A stretch of 64,000 nt of DNA from JAKAXS01 sp965279065 (GTDB lineage: Bacteria; Pseudomonadota; Alphaproteobacteria; Rhizobiales; Hyphomicrobiaceae). The translations under genes were made by a program, and so were the position numbers. The notes under the pieces are model-generated. The model ran no database searches. It was not told where the DNA came from and saw only the letters and a program-made list of their open reading frames with translations. The stretch covers positions 4,067,223 through 4,131,222 of the forward strand of contig OZ257134.1 of NCBI GenBank assembly GCA_965279065.1, in the 5' to 3' direction. This document shows positions 16,991-26,255 of this stretch, one piece after another; positions within the stretch are counted from its first letter, which is position 1, and every line of letters starts with the position of its first letter.

Positions 16991-19074
16991 GTCTTGTCCT
17001 TCGTTTCGTTCGATGATTCTTCGGATTGCGCGTTGTCCGGCGGAGCTTCGCCGTCGTCGCTATTTTTGACTTCCGGTGCCTCTTTCGCAGCGGCGTCCGT
17101 CGCCTCGGTGTCGGCAGCGGCTTCTTCGGCCCCGTCCGTCTCGCCTTTGGCCGCGGTCTCGACTTTGGTCTCAGCTTCAGCCGCGCCGGTCGGCTCAGCT
17201 GTCTGCGGCGCCGTCTCGTCCGACGTTTCCTCGGTATCAGTCGGGATGGCAGGCGTGAGCGGTTCAGACGCTGATGCGTCAATCGCCGTTGGCCTGTCGA
17301 TAGACTCACTTTCGGCCGCGGGTGCGACCGTCGCCACCGGAGCCTCAGGCGCCGCAACCTCTTCTACTGGCGCAACGAACTTTTCGATCACCCAGTCGAC
17401 TTGCGTGTTTCCGGACGTCGTCCCTCGCGCGATGAGCTGCAGCACACGCGTCGGCCCGGTGCTGTCGGCGAAGAACGTCCCCTCTTCCAAAGCCAGCCAC
17501 GCACCCTTGAGCGTGAACGTCCACACCTCGCCGTTGCGCAGCGTCATCTCCGCGACGTTCGGCGTCTCGGTGCGCTGACACAGCACGTCCGGGTGCACGT
17601 GGAAGTGAATAGCGAACGGCAGGTCGTGATTGAGCCGCAAGGTGCCGTACGGGTCTTTCAACCTGTCCGCGCCTTCGATCCGCTCGCCGGACGCGGCCAG
17701 CACGATGCGCCGGCTGTGCTTCAGCCCGAAACGCTTGAGATAGCCGTCGTGCTGGCCTCCGAACACGACGTCACCGTCGCGGTTCTTGGTCTTGAATTCC
17801 ACGTTGTCCGGCTCGCGGATCGGCGCCGATCCGATCATCGCCTCCAGCCGGCGATTCCGCACCAACCGCGCTGACGACGTTTCCGCAAGACACAGCGTAT
17901 TGTGGCTCGCCGTCGCGCGCGCGGCCGCCCGCCATCCCGCATCGACAGGTGCCGGTGCGCCGCCGTTGACCAGCAGCAGCTCCGTACCCACGCTCATCTC
18001 GAACGACAGGCAGCCCGCATACGCCTCGCCCGCGAATTCCAACGGCGGCGGTGCCCCGGCGTCGATGATGACGATTGTGTCGCCGCGCTCCAGCCGCACG
18101 TAGTGCGAACTGCTCGCGGCGTTCAGCGCCGTCGACGGTCGGTCGTCGTAGGCTAACACGGTCGCCAGCCCAGCCGAGGCCGCCACGCCCGTGCCATTGA
18201 ACCGCACCAACCGCCCATCGCCGAGCCGCAGATAGCGCAGCATGGTGAGCATGCGCTGCATTGCCGGATGCATGCCGGCCGGCAGCGGTCGCCCGCGCGC
18301 GGCAAAGCACTGCCGCAGCGGCAGCAGGTCCAGCATCAGGTCGACGAGAACGCGCGGGTTGCGGCTGATGTGTCCGCCGTCAGGCAGGATCTGCCGCTGC
18401 AGCTCGGCGGCAAACGTCTTTTCCGCTTCCGCCAGCCGGCGGTCATGTCCCGCGATCGCCAGATCGGCCAGCACCAGCGCCGTCAGCACCAGCAGGCGGG
18501 GATGCCCGCCCGGCGTATCGCGCCATTCGGCCGACAGGCGCACCAGCTGAGCGCCGAGACTGTTGGCGATGATGTCGTACGTTTTCTGGTTGGCGCCATC
18601 GAGCAGCACGTTCGAATGTGAGATCCACGAGATCACGCGCCGCGCCGCCACCTGCGGCAGCCACGTGAAGGCGGTGTCGGAACGATTGCTGCGACTAACC
18701 CAATCGACGGCCAATCGGCAGGCCATCGCTTTCGCTTCGTCGTTTCCGGCCGCCCCCAGGTGGCGGAGCCAGCCGAAGCCGTGCAGCGCGTGCGCCCACG
18801 CCTGGTTCGGCGGGCGCACGTCGAACGGCGAGTCGCCGTCCAACGCCGCAACCGTTCCAGCCAGGCCGAAATGGTCCAGCACCACTTCGTGCCAGAAGCT
18901 GGGATCGGCGGTCCGCAGATCCTGCGGCACGATCAGCAGCTGATCAGCGACGGGCGCGCCGTAGCGCCAGCGCAGCATCGGCGAATAGAGCAGCCTCGAC
19001 AGCACGGCCCGCCGCGATTTTTCGGCGGCGAGGCTGGCAACGCGCATGCGCTCTGAAACGCTCAAACGGGACAT
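16987..19074 (-). CDS. Heparinase II/III family protein with long acidic C-terminal tail
   Basis: The 695-residue protein has an N-terminal helical domain with PPNQAWAHALHGFGWLRHLGA, an RQILPDGGHISRNP stretch containing the likely catalytic region, and the beta-sheet domain (MSVGTELLLVNGGAP, HNTLCL) of heparinase II/III-like polysaccharide lyases. Alphaproteobacteria commonly carry this gene beside rsmB and purH. The substrate is unknown and may be the cell's own surface polymer. The final ~130 residues (from about 565) are low-complexity Ala/Glu/Thr-rich and probably disordered. It overlaps purH by 4 bp. Confidence 0.88.
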   Translation of the reverse strand: MSRLSVSERMRVASLAAEKSRRAVLSRLLYSPMLRWRYGAPVADQLLIVPQDLRTADPSFWHEVVLDHFGLAGTVAALDGDSPFDVRPPNQAWAHALHGFGWLRHLGAAGNDEAKAMACRLAVDWVSRSNRSDTAFTWLPQVAARRVISWISHSNVLLDGANQKTYDIIANSLGAQLVRLSAEWRDTPGGHPRLLVLTALVLADLAIAGHDRRLAEAEKTFAAELQRQILPDGGHISRNPRVLVDLMLDLLPLRQCFAARGRPLPAGMHPAMQRMLTMLRYLRLGDGRLVRFNGTGVAASAGLATVLAYDDRPSTALNAASSSHYVRLERGDTIVIIDAGAPPPLEFAGEAYAGCLSFEMSVGTELLLVNGGAPAPVDAGWRAAARATASHNTLCLAETSSARLVRNRRLEAMIGSAPIREPDNVEFKTKNRDGDVVFGGQHDGYLKRFGLKHSRRIVLAASGERIEGADRLKDPYGTLRLNHDLPFAIHFHVHPDVLCQRTETPNVAEMTLRNGEVWTFTLKGAWLALEEGTFFADSTGPTRVLQLIARGTTSGNTQVDWVIEKFVAPVEEVAAPEAPVATVAPAAESESIDRPTAIDASASEPLTPAIPTDTEETSDETAPQTAEPTGAAEAETKVETAAKGETDGAEEAAADTEATDAAAKEAPEVKNSDDGEAPPDNAQSEESSNETKDKT

Positions 19075-19165
19075 GAAGGCTGGGTTACCCTCGGCGGTGC
19101 CGGGTTACAAGATGACGAAAAGCGCAAGCCTGTGCATGACTTGCGTTTACCTTCACCCGTTGAAA

Positions 19166-20560
19166 CTACGCCGTTCGGCGCAAGCGCGCGGCGAAAAATC
19201 CATCCATCCCTGAAAGCTCAGGCTTTTCGAGGGCCAAATGCGTCGGCAACGTGCGCAGATCGCCGTCGCGTGTGATCCATTCCGCCGCAATGCCGCCCTC
19301 GCCGGCCGTCAGCGGGACGTGGGTGAAGTCCCGGCGGCGCGCCAGAAACTCTTCAATCTGCGTGATGCCCTCCTCCGGCTCCAGCGAGCAGGTGCAGAAC
19401 ACCAGCGTTCCCCCGGCCTTCACAAGCCGTGCCGCATTGTCGAGAAGTCTGCGCTGCAGCTCCGCAAGCACGGCAATATCCGTCTCCCGCTTCAGGTGGA
19501 GGATGTCGGGATGCCGGCGGATCGTGCCGGTGGCGGTGCATGGTGCGTCGATCAGCACGGCGTCGAACGTCCGCTGCGGTGCCCAGGCCGTTGCATCGGC
19601 GGCCACCAGCGTCGCCTCCAGCTTCAGCCGCTGCAGGTTTTCCTCAACCCGTTTCAGTCGGTTGGTGGACACCTCGACGGACGTGACGCGGGCTCCAGCC
19701 GCCGCCAGCTCCGCGGTCTTGCCGCCGGGCGCGGCACAAAGATCGGCGACATCCAGGCCCGCGACGTCACCCAGCATCCGTGCCGGTAGGGCCGCCGCCG
19801 CGTCCTGCACCCACCAGTCGCCGTCGTGGTATCCGGGCAGGTCCTCGATGCGCCCGTGCCCATCCAGACGGACCGAGCCGGTCGGCAGCACGAGGCCACC
19901 CAGCACGTCACCGGTCGCACGTGCCTTCAAGGACAGGTCCAGCGGAGCTTCGCGCAAGCTCGTCATCGCGATATGCCGTGCAGCGTCCGGGCCATACGTT
20001 TTCTTCCAACGATTGAGCAGCCAATCCGGAACATTCAACTCCGCGGCGTTCAGCTTGGCGAGGACGTCCGCACCCTTCTCCGACACGCGCCGCAGCACGG
20101 CGTTGGTCAGTTTGTCGAAGCGTTGCGCATCGCGATCAAGCCGGCATTGGTCCACCGCCAGACTGATCGCCGCATGCGGCGGCGTGCCCAGCAGCAGCAA
20201 CTGCGCCGCCCCGGACATCAGGATCGGCATCAGTCGCCCACGCTTTTCCGGCAGCGGCTTGTCGAGAAACGTATTCACCACGGCGGACAGTTCGCCGTGT
20301 CGGCGCAGCACCGTCGCCGCAATCAGTCGCGCGAACGCCCGGTCGCGTGGCTCGAAGTTCGCAAACGTGCGGCTCGACAGCGATCCCGCCAGTGCATCAT
20401 CCAGAGCTCGCCGCTCGTTCATAACGGCAGAGATCAGCACCACCGCCAGTTGGCGTGCGGCCAATCCAGACGCGAGAGGCCGCGGGGCGGCTTTGGCCTG
20501 CTGCAGCGGTGGCCGGTGTTGGCCACCGGCGGACTTCGGCTTGGAGAATTTGGGTTTCAC
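19166..20560 (-). CDS. rsmB: RsmB-family 16S rRNA cytosine-5 methyltransferase
   Basis: The 464-residue protein carries an N-terminal NusB-like RNA-binding domain (residues about 35-165) and a SAM-dependent methyltransferase domain with DLCAAPGGKTAELAAAGA, DAPCTATGTIRRHPDI and the catalytic cysteine pattern LVFCTCSLEPEEG. It would methylate C967 of 16S rRNA. The start is GTG (20560-20558), read as MKPKFSK. It lies 91 bp upstream of the heparinase-family gene, probably in one transcript with purH. Confidence 0.93.
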   Translation of the reverse strand: MKPKFSKPKSAGGQHRPPLQQAKAAPRPLASGLAARQLAVVLISAVMNERRALDDALAGSLSSRTFANFEPRDRAFARLIAATVLRRHGELSAVVNTFLDKPLPEKRGRLMPILMSGAAQLLLLGTPPHAAISLAVDQCRLDRDAQRFDKLTNAVLRRVSEKGADVLAKLNAAELNVPDWLLNRWKKTYGPDAARHIAMTSLREAPLDLSLKARATGDVLGGLVLPTGSVRLDGHGRIEDLPGYHDGDWWVQDAAAALPARMLGDVAGLDVADLCAAPGGKTAELAAAGARVTSVEVSTNRLKRVEENLQRLKLEATLVAADATAWAPQRTFDAVLIDAPCTATGTIRRHPDILHLKRETDIAVLAELQRRLLDNAARLVKAGGTLVFCTCSLEPEEGITQIEEFLARRRDFTHVPLTAGEGGIAAEWITRDGDLRTLPTHLALEKPELSGMDGFFAARLRRTA

Positions 20561-20649
20561 ACGGTCTCGGTCATACGTGGGAGGGCTTCAGCGCCCGCCC
20601 AGTCCGCCGGTATAGAGACCGGCTCGCAGAACCTCAACCGCAACGAGGG

Positions 20650-21657
20650 TTAACCCCACGGCCCCGGCTGGCTGCCACCGCGGTCCCGGCCTTCCGGCGC
20701 ACCCCAGGGATTGTCTGGCCCGGTTCCGCCGCGGCGGCCCGATGCAAGACCCGGAATGCTGAGCGGGACGTTCAAAGGCGCACCGGCCGCCGCCAATTCA
20801 CGCTCCAGCGCCTCGAGTTCGGCGATGCGGTTTTCCGTATTCGGGTGCGTCGAGAACATGTTGTCGACCCCGTGCCCCGTCAGCGGATTGATGATGAACA
20901 TGTGCGCCGCCGCCGGCACGGCCTCCGCGTCCTCGTTGGGAATACGCTTGGCCGCGTTCTGGATCTTCACCAGCGCCGACGCAAGCCAGCGCGGATTGCC
21001 GCAGATTAGCGCGCCCATGCGGTCGGCCTGGTACTCGCGCGACCGACTGATCGCCATCTGCACCAGCATCGCCGCCAGCGGTGCGACAAGCATCGCCAGG
21101 ATCGAACCGATCATGCCGATGCCGCCGCCTCCATTCTGATCGCGATGTCCGCCAAACAGCATGCCGAACTGCAGATACTGCGCCAGCATCGAGATCGCGC
21201 CACCGATCGTTGCCGCCACCGCCATCGTCAACGTGTCGCGGTTCTTGATGTGCGCCAACTCGTGCGCCATCACGCCGGCGAGTTCCTCTGGCGTCAGCTG
21301 TTCGATGAGTCCCGTCGAGGCCGCGACGGCGGCACGCTGCGGGCTGCGGCCGGTGGCAAATGCATTCGGTTGCGCCTGGTGCATGATGTAGACGCGCGGC
21401 ATCGGCAGCTCCGCGCGCCGCGCCATCTCTTGCACGATGCCGTAGTATTCCGGCGCCGATTGCGCGTCGACCTCCTGGGCGCCGAACATCTTCAGCACCA
21501 TGGTGTCGGACTTCCACAGGCTCAGCATGTTCATGCCGAGCGCGACGACGAAGGCAATGATCATGCCGTTCTGTCCGCCCACCGCCGCCCCCATGGCGAC
21601 GAAGATGCCCGTCAACGCGGCGAGCAGCAGGGCCGTCTTGGCGAAGTTCATGGGCAT
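20650..21657 (-). CDS. htpX: Membrane zinc metalloprotease HtpX
   Basis: HtpX degrades damaged membrane proteins at the inner membrane. Two N-terminal membrane segments (residues 7-28 and 32-47) precede the zinc motif HELAH (H132, E133, H136) within GVMAHELAHIKNRD. Two further hydrophobic segments follow (TIGGAISMLAQYL, ILAMLVAPLAAMLVQMA). The C-terminus is extended by ~30 residues rich in Gly, Pro and Arg. GGAGACG precedes the ATG. Confidence 0.96.
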   Translation of the reverse strand: MPMNFAKTALLLAALTGIFVAMGAAVGGQNGMIIAFVVALGMNMLSLWKSDTMVLKMFGAQEVDAQSAPEYYGIVQEMARRAELPMPRVYIMHQAQPNAFATGRSPQRAAVAASTGLIEQLTPEELAGVMAHELAHIKNRDTLTMAVAATIGGAISMLAQYLQFGMLFGGHRDQNGGGGIGMIGSILAMLVAPLAAMLVQMAISRSREYQADRMGALICGNPRWLASALVKIQNAAKRIPNEDAEAVPAAAHMFIINPLTGHGVDNMFSTHPNTENRIAELEALERELAAAGAPLNVPLSIPGLASGRRGGTGPDNPWGAPEGRDRGGSQPGPWG

Positions 21658-21755
21658 CGTTTCGTCTCCGGCTCCTTATTGGTCAATATCCGCCATGCTA
21701 TATGGGATGGCAGCCTCGCGAAACCAGATGACCCACAAAACCATGGAACGAGCCG

Positions 21756-21959
21756 TTGACTGAAAAGCCTGAACCGACCGGACCGCCCGCCCCGGCACTG
21801 ACGCCCGCCGCTCAACGCGCCCTGGCGGAGGCCGAGGCTCGCCGCGCCAAGCAAGCCGCAGACGCCGCCGCCCGCCCTCGCGAAGTCGGCGGCCGCGACG
21901 GTCCCGATCCCGCGCGCTACGGCGACTGGGAAAAAGGCGGCATTGTCTCCGACTTCTAG
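21756..21959 (+). CDS. DUF1674 protein (succinate dehydrogenase assembly factor 4-like)
   Basis: The 67-residue protein ends with the family signature VGGRDGPDPARYGDWEKGG followed by IVSDF. The N-terminal half is Ala/Pro/Lys-rich and disordered. Homologues assist flavinated SdhA in complex II assembly. The start codon is TTG (21756), with GGAACGAG upstream. It is divergent from htpX. Confidence 0.88.
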   Translation: MTEKPEPTGPPAPALTPAAQRALAEAEARRAKQAADAAARPREVGGRDGPDPARYGDWEKGGIVSDF

Positions 21960-22022
21960 CGCTTGGTTTGCGCCTGGCCTTTCCCTATACGATTAGCAGG
22001 GGACGCCAGGGGGAGACGACGC

Positions 22023-22733
22023 ATGCGCAGGACGGGTCGCGCGATTTCGAGAGTGCTTCTGCTGCTGTTGGTGTCTCTGTGTATCGCTGCGGCGTTCTGG
22101 TTCGGCCTCGTGCCGCAGCGCTTGTCGCCCTTCAGCCCCTTGTCGCTGGACGAGCCCTCGTCGTGGTTCCTGGATGCGCGCCTGGCGACGTTGCGCCACG
22201 ACGCACCGCTTTGCCAGGCCGTCTTGAGCGCGCCCAATGCCGTCGCTTCGCCCATCCCGCCGAGCCCCTACAAGAACGGCTGCGGCTGGACCAACGGCGT
22301 GCGCCTGGCCTCGGCCGGCGGAGCCGACGTCGGCCTGAACCCGATCACGTGCGAAATGGCCGTCGCCGCCGCACTATGGGTCAAGCACGAGGTGCAGCCC
22401 GTCGCCTTAGAAATCTTTGGCAAACGCGTCACCAAGATCCGCGACATGGGCACCTACGATTGCCGCAACATCGTCGGCAACAAGCGTTGGGTTGACATGC
22501 GCAGCCAGCACGCAACCGCCAATGCCTGGGACATCGCCGGTTTCACGCTGGAAGACGGCCGCTACATTTCCGTGAAGGGCGACTGGCGCGGCAGCAAGGC
22601 CGAAGCGCGTTTCCTGCACGAGGTGCACGCCCGGTCCTGCCGCTACTTCCGCGTGGCCTTGAGCCCCAACTTCAACGCCGCTCACCACGATCACCTGCAT
22701 CTGGATCGTGGCGCCATGTGGCGCTGCCAGTAA
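22023..22733 (+). CDS. Extensin-like family protein, secreted or membrane-anchored
   Basis: The 236-residue protein has an N-terminal hydrophobic helix (VLLLLLVSLCIAAAFWFGL) and an extensin-like C-terminal domain with LNPITCEMAVAAALWV, MRSQHATANAWDIAGF and a metal-site-like HHDHLHLD. The domain is related to zinc D-Ala-D-Ala carboxypeptidase folds, so a role in peptidoglycan is plausible but unproven. The frame is open from 21963, but ATG 22023 has GGGGGAGA upstream and starts the membrane helix cleanly. Confidence 0.88.
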   Translation: MRRTGRAISRVLLLLLVSLCIAAAFWFGLVPQRLSPFSPLSLDEPSSWFLDARLATLRHDAPLCQAVLSAPNAVASPIPPSPYKNGCGWTNGVRLASAGGADVGLNPITCEMAVAAALWVKHEVQPVALEIFGKRVTKIRDMGTYDCRNIVGNKRWVDMRSQHATANAWDIAGFTLEDGRYISVKGDWRGSKAEARFLHEVHARSCRYFRVALSPNFNAAHHDHLHLDRGAMWRCQ

Positions 22734-22754
22734 CGGCCAAATCTGCCGTGCCGC

Positions 22755-23237
22755 TTACTGCTGATGCAGCGACAGCTCCGCCACGCCGACAGCGAGGTTG
22801 AGGCCCGTCTGGCCCTTCACGGAAACCGGCTGCAGCACGATCGAACGGTCCGATCCGCCGACGAGCGCATTCGCACCGCCGCCGATGCCGACAGACGCGT
22901 CGGCCGCGATGCCGCCGTACGTGCCGTTCAACGCGCCGCGCGGCAACCGGTCGGTCGAGGCAAGCACGGTCCAGATCATCGTGCTCTGCCCGGTGACGCC
23001 GATGTCCACGCCGACGCGCGTGATGCTCGCCGAATACCGCGCATTGCGTCCGGGGCCTGCCGGATTGAACGAACAGCGCAGCTTTTGCTTAGAGCCGATG
23101 ATGGCGCCGATCGAACCCTGCCCGTAGCAGGTCAGCGTACCGGCCACGAGCTTCGGCGCAGCCGATACCATCGAGCTCGTCGAAAGCGTGGCAGCCGCAG
23201 CCAGCACGGCCGCGGCACAGGATGTCTTGAATGTCAT
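22755..23237 (-). CDS. DUF992 domain secreted protein
   Basis: The 160-residue protein has a signal peptide ending near SMVSAAPKLVAG and the DUF992 pattern (AGTLTCYGQGSIG, LRCSFNP, YSASITRVGVDIG). It is an exported beta-rich protein common in Hyphomicrobiales with no known role. ATG 23237 has GAGGGAC upstream; the open frame continues to 23321 but that extension is not needed. Confidence 0.85.
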   Translation of the reverse strand: MTFKTSCAAAVLAAAATLSTSSMVSAAPKLVAGTLTCYGQGSIGAIIGSKQKLRCSFNPAGPGRNARYSASITRVGVDIGVTGQSTMIWTVLASTDRLPRGALNGTYGGIAADASVGIGGGANALVGGSDRSIVLQPVSVKGQTGLNLAVGVAELSLHQQ

Positions 23238-23376
23238 GATGTCCCTCGTTCGCAAAGTAGGGTCGCGCAAGCGGCGCGACTCAAGCTCCCGGGACGCACC
23301 TGATTCCGCGATTATGTCCAAGCCGCGGCAGAGGCCATCCTGGTCGGATAATCGCGGGTAACTCGGATGCCACGGC

Positions 23377-23784
23377 CTAGGTCGAAGTGCTCTCGAGTTC
23401 GAACCGTTGGACCACGCTCGGCTGGATGATCCGGGCTTCCAGTGCCAGCAGGATCAGCTGCGCGTCGAGACTGCCATCGGCCCCGATCGCTTGCTCGATA
23501 CGTGCTTCGATACCCTGAGTCAGGCCGGCTCCGTTGGCCTGCGAGAACGCCTCGGCTCCGGACATGCAATAGGCCAGCATCTCGGCAGCGACGCGATAGG
23601 CCTGCGGCGCCGGCTCCTCCCCGAGCGCATGGTCCTTGAGCAAGTTGACTGCGGTCAGCTTCACGGCCTCCTTCACGGTCGCGGGATGCATGTCGAGCGC
23701 CCGCAACGCCTCGTCGAGTTGCTTGAGATCCCGCGACCGGCCGAACCGGCCAAGAAAGCCGATCGATGATCTTCGCCGTGCCAT
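23377..23784 (-). CDS. Conserved-looking helical protein of unknown function
   Basis: I do not recognise this 135-residue protein. It starts with a basic segment (MARRRSSIGFLGRFGRS) and continues as amphipathic helices (DLKQLDEALRALD, TVKEAVKLTAVNLL, AYRVAAEMLAYCMSG). There is no membrane segment or catalytic motif. Its codon use resembles that of the flanking genes, and it is transcribed divergently from the lytic transglycosylase. Confidence 0.6.
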   Translation of the reverse strand: MARRRSSIGFLGRFGRSRDLKQLDEALRALDMHPATVKEAVKLTAVNLLKDHALGEEPAPQAYRVAAEMLAYCMSGAEAFSQANGAGLTQGIEARIEQAIGADGSLDAQLILLALEARIIQPSVVQRFELESTST

Positions 23785-23916
23785 CGTGCCGCCCGCCTTG
23801 AGTTCAATGTCCTTGTGGACTTTTGCCGCGGCTGACCGCGCTCTACAAGCCGCCGCTACGATGTTACATCATGCCCGCGGCGCTCGACAGCACAGTGCAA
23901 AGGTAAGAAACGTATC

Positions 23917-24756
23917 ATGCTCCTCGCAACCCCGCCGGCTCGGTCGGCAACGCGACTTGCGTCGGCCGCTCTCATGACGCTTCTGGCGGCAGGCGTCGCA
24001 AACGCCGCGGACTGCAGCAACAACGGCGCCGGCTTCGACGGTTGGCTGTCCCGCTATGAGGCGAAGATGGCGGCCCAGGGGATCTCGCAATCGACCATCG
24101 CGCAGACGCTGTCCGGCGTCACCTACGACCCCAAGATCATCCGGCTCGACCGCTCGCAGAAATCCTTCAAGCTCAGCTTCGAGCAGTTCTACGCCCGCCG
24201 CGTCTCGACGTCATTGCTCAATCGCGGACGCCGGCTCATCGCCACGCACCGACAGATGCTGAACCGCATCGAGCAGCGTTTCGGCGTTCCGGCCGAAGTG
24301 TTGATTTCCATCTGGGGCCTGGAAACTAACTACGGCGCTGACACGGGCGGCCGCTACTCCATCGTCCGCTCGCTCGCGACCCTGGCCTACGACTGCCGCC
24401 GCTCCGCATTCTTTCTGAATGAGCTGACGAGCGCGCTGCAGATCGTCGAGAAGGGTTACATGCCCGCCAGCCAGCTGCGCGGCGGTTGGGCCGGCGAGAT
24501 CGGCCAGACGCAGTTCCTGCCGCATTCGTATGTGCGCTTTGCGGTCGACTACGATGGCGATGGCCGCCGCGATCTCATTCACAGCGTCCCTGATCTGCTG
24601 GCATCGACGGCCAATTTCCTCAAGGGCCACGGCTGGAAAGCCGGACAGGGCTGGCACGAAGGCACGGCCAACTACGCCGTACTGAGCGATTGGAACCGCG
24701 CCAGCGTCTACCAGCAGACGATCTCTGTCATGGCCGATCGCCTTGCGGGACGTTGA
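23917..24756 (+). CDS. Lytic murein transglycosylase (MltB family)
   Basis: The 279-residue protein has a signal peptide ending near GVANAADC and the MltB catalytic domain. The catalytic glutamate is E136 in SIWGLETNYG, followed by TLAYDCRRSAFF, GGWAGEIGQTQFLPHSYVRFAVDYDGDG and a C-terminal DWNRASVYQ. The enzyme cleaves peptidoglycan glycan strands to 1,6-anhydro products in the periplasm. No peptidoglycan-binding domain is attached. The start has an AAGG-type ribosome binding site. Confidence 0.93.
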   Translation: MLLATPPARSATRLASAALMTLLAAGVANAADCSNNGAGFDGWLSRYEAKMAAQGISQSTIAQTLSGVTYDPKIIRLDRSQKSFKLSFEQFYARRVSTSLLNRGRRLIATHRQMLNRIEQRFGVPAEVLISIWGLETNYGADTGGRYSIVRSLATLAYDCRRSAFFLNELTSALQIVEKGYMPASQLRGGWAGEIGQTQFLPHSYVRFAVDYDGDGRRDLIHSVPDLLASTANFLKGHGWKAGQGWHEGTANYAVLSDWNRASVYQQTISVMADRLAGR

Positions 24757-24813
24757 GCAAGCAGAAGGCCGCCCCGTTGCCGGAGCGGCCGTCAAATTTC
24801 AAACCTGGCGATC

Positions 24814-25329
24814 TTAGCCGACGCGGAAGATTGCGCCAGCGACCGAGCGAGCGCGTTCGCGAACGCGTCCGCCGTCATTTCCCGAGCGAACGATCCACTG
24901 GCCGTTAGCCGCGCGGCCCGTGATCTCGCCGACGTGGTGACGCCAGACAACAACCGCTCCGATCTGCGGGCCGGACGGGCTGCCGTACTTGCGCCAGTTC
25001 CAAGCCAGGTTGTACTCGGCGCCGCCGCCGCGGCGCGTGCGCATGTACCAGCCGCACCAGCGGCCCGGACGTGCACCGACGCCGCTGTGATACGACGCGA
25101 CGCGCTCGCCGCCGCCACGATAGCGGCGGGCATGACGGTAACCACGGCGGCTGCCACGCGATGCGTGATGCCGGCGTGCCTTGCGATAGTGCGCCTTGCG
25201 CGAACCGTATGCGCGCTCGGAATAGCCTGAATAAGTGCGATCGCCGTCGTAACGGCGAGCCTCTGCCGTCGATGCGGAAGCTGCCATAACCAAAAGCGCA
25301 GCTGCCGCAGTGAAGAGCTTCAATCTCAT
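24814..25329 (-). CDS. Secreted basic protein with a CHAP-like C-terminal domain
   Basis: The 171-residue protein has a signal peptide (ending near STAEARRYDG), a 60-residue Arg/His/Tyr/Gly-rich segment, and a C-terminal region with RPGRWCGWYMRTR, NLAWNWRKYG, GAVVVWRHHVGEITG and WIVRSGNDGG. The order Cys...His...Asn resembles small CHAP/NlpC-P60-type amidase domains seen in rhizobial secreted proteins. Peptidoglycan hydrolysis is therefore possible but not shown. Confidence 0.72.
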   Translation of the reverse strand: MRLKLFTAAAALLVMAASASTAEARRYDGDRTYSGYSERAYGSRKAHYRKARRHHASRGSRRGYRHARRYRGGGERVASYHSGVGARPGRWCGWYMRTRRGGGAEYNLAWNWRKYGSPSGPQIGAVVVWRHHVGEITGRAANGQWIVRSGNDGGRVRERARSVAGAIFRVG

Positions 25330-25562
25330 CTCGGATTCCCTTTTTTAGTTTTGTGGGGGCGTTGCAACGCAGCAATGAGGCGAAAACATGGATCGGGAGC
25401 GTGCGCAACATGTCGGCACGAGCCGCACAGCGATCGTCGAGAGAAGCTAAATCACCAGAGAATCAGCGGATTTTCCGCTCGCACCGACGTTGTGGCGATA
25501 ACGTGGCGCAGTACGGCAGGCTGCCGCATGGCGGATCGTCGCAGAAATATGAAAGGGACCGC

Positions 25563-26006
25563 ATGTCCACACGCAGCGTTTCGATCAGGTTGGCTGCGAG
25601 CCGCGAGGAACTGGACCAATGTCTTGCGATCCGCCACACCGTCTTCGTCGTCGAACAAGGCGTCGATGAACAACTCGAGCGTGACGCGCACGATGCCGCC
25701 GCCATACACGTCCTGGCGGTCTGCGGTCACGTTCCCGTCGGCACGGCGCGCGTCGTCATGATGTCGGATCGAACGTCGGCGAAGATCGGCCGTGTTGCCG
25801 TTCTCGATGCCGCAAGAGGTCAAGGCATCGGCGCAGCGCTGATGCGCGCGATCATCGAGCATGCCTCACTAGGTGGCATCGCCAGCTTCGAGCTCCATGC
25901 CCAAAGCCAAGCCCGCACCTTCTACGAGCAACTGGGATTTTCCGTGGAGGGAGAGCCCTTCGAAGAGGCCGGCCTGCCGCACGTTGCGATGCGGCTCTCG
26001 CGCTAG
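25563..26006 (+). CDS. GNAT family N-acetyltransferase
   Basis: The 147-residue protein matches compact GNAT enzymes: N-terminal ECLAIRHTVFV-like region (QCLAIRHTVFVVEQGVD), IGRVAVLDAARGQGIGAALMRA for acetyl-CoA binding, and ARTFYEQLGFSVEGEPFEEAGLPH at the C-terminus. The frame is open from 25353, but ATG 25563 is preceded by AAGGGACC and gives the normal family length. The substrate is unknown. Confidence 0.86.
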   Translation: MSTRSVSIRLAASREELDQCLAIRHTVFVVEQGVDEQLERDAHDAAAIHVLAVCGHVPVGTARVVMMSDRTSAKIGRVAVLDAARGQGIGAALMRAIIEHASLGGIASFELHAQSQARTFYEQLGFSVEGEPFEEAGLPHVAMRLSR

Positions 26007-26255
26007 CCGACGTGCATCGGCGTCTTGCCTATGGGACCCGGAGCGCAGAAAGGCCCAATTTTACTGCTCAACTTGCGCATCGATCGCAAAAACCCCCGTA
26101 AAACACGCAAAAACGTATCCCTTGAGCAACATTCAGGGCCCCCTACGGGTTTTTTCGCTGCACCCACTACCAGAATCAATCAAAAACAATAAACACAGAG
26201 AAATCAGATATGTGCATCAGGCAATGCAAGTGCTCAACGAGCGGGGATTGAACCA
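26007..26255. other. AT-richer leader region between the GNAT gene and HU
   Basis: The 249 bp gap is lower in GC than its surroundings. It contains AAAAACCC-CC-GTA (26088-26100), which can pair with TACGGGTTTTT (26144-26155) and is followed by a short T-run, a possible terminator for the GNAT gene. CGCAAAAAC occurs twice (from 26085 and 26106). The HU promoter must also lie here, but no confident -35/-10 pair was identified. Confidence 0.4.

Noticed and set aside
19251..20615. A 454-codon plus-strand open frame opposite rsmB
   Set aside because: It is Ser/Arg/Ala-rich antisense sequence, and the sense strand clearly encodes the methyltransferase with all its motifs.
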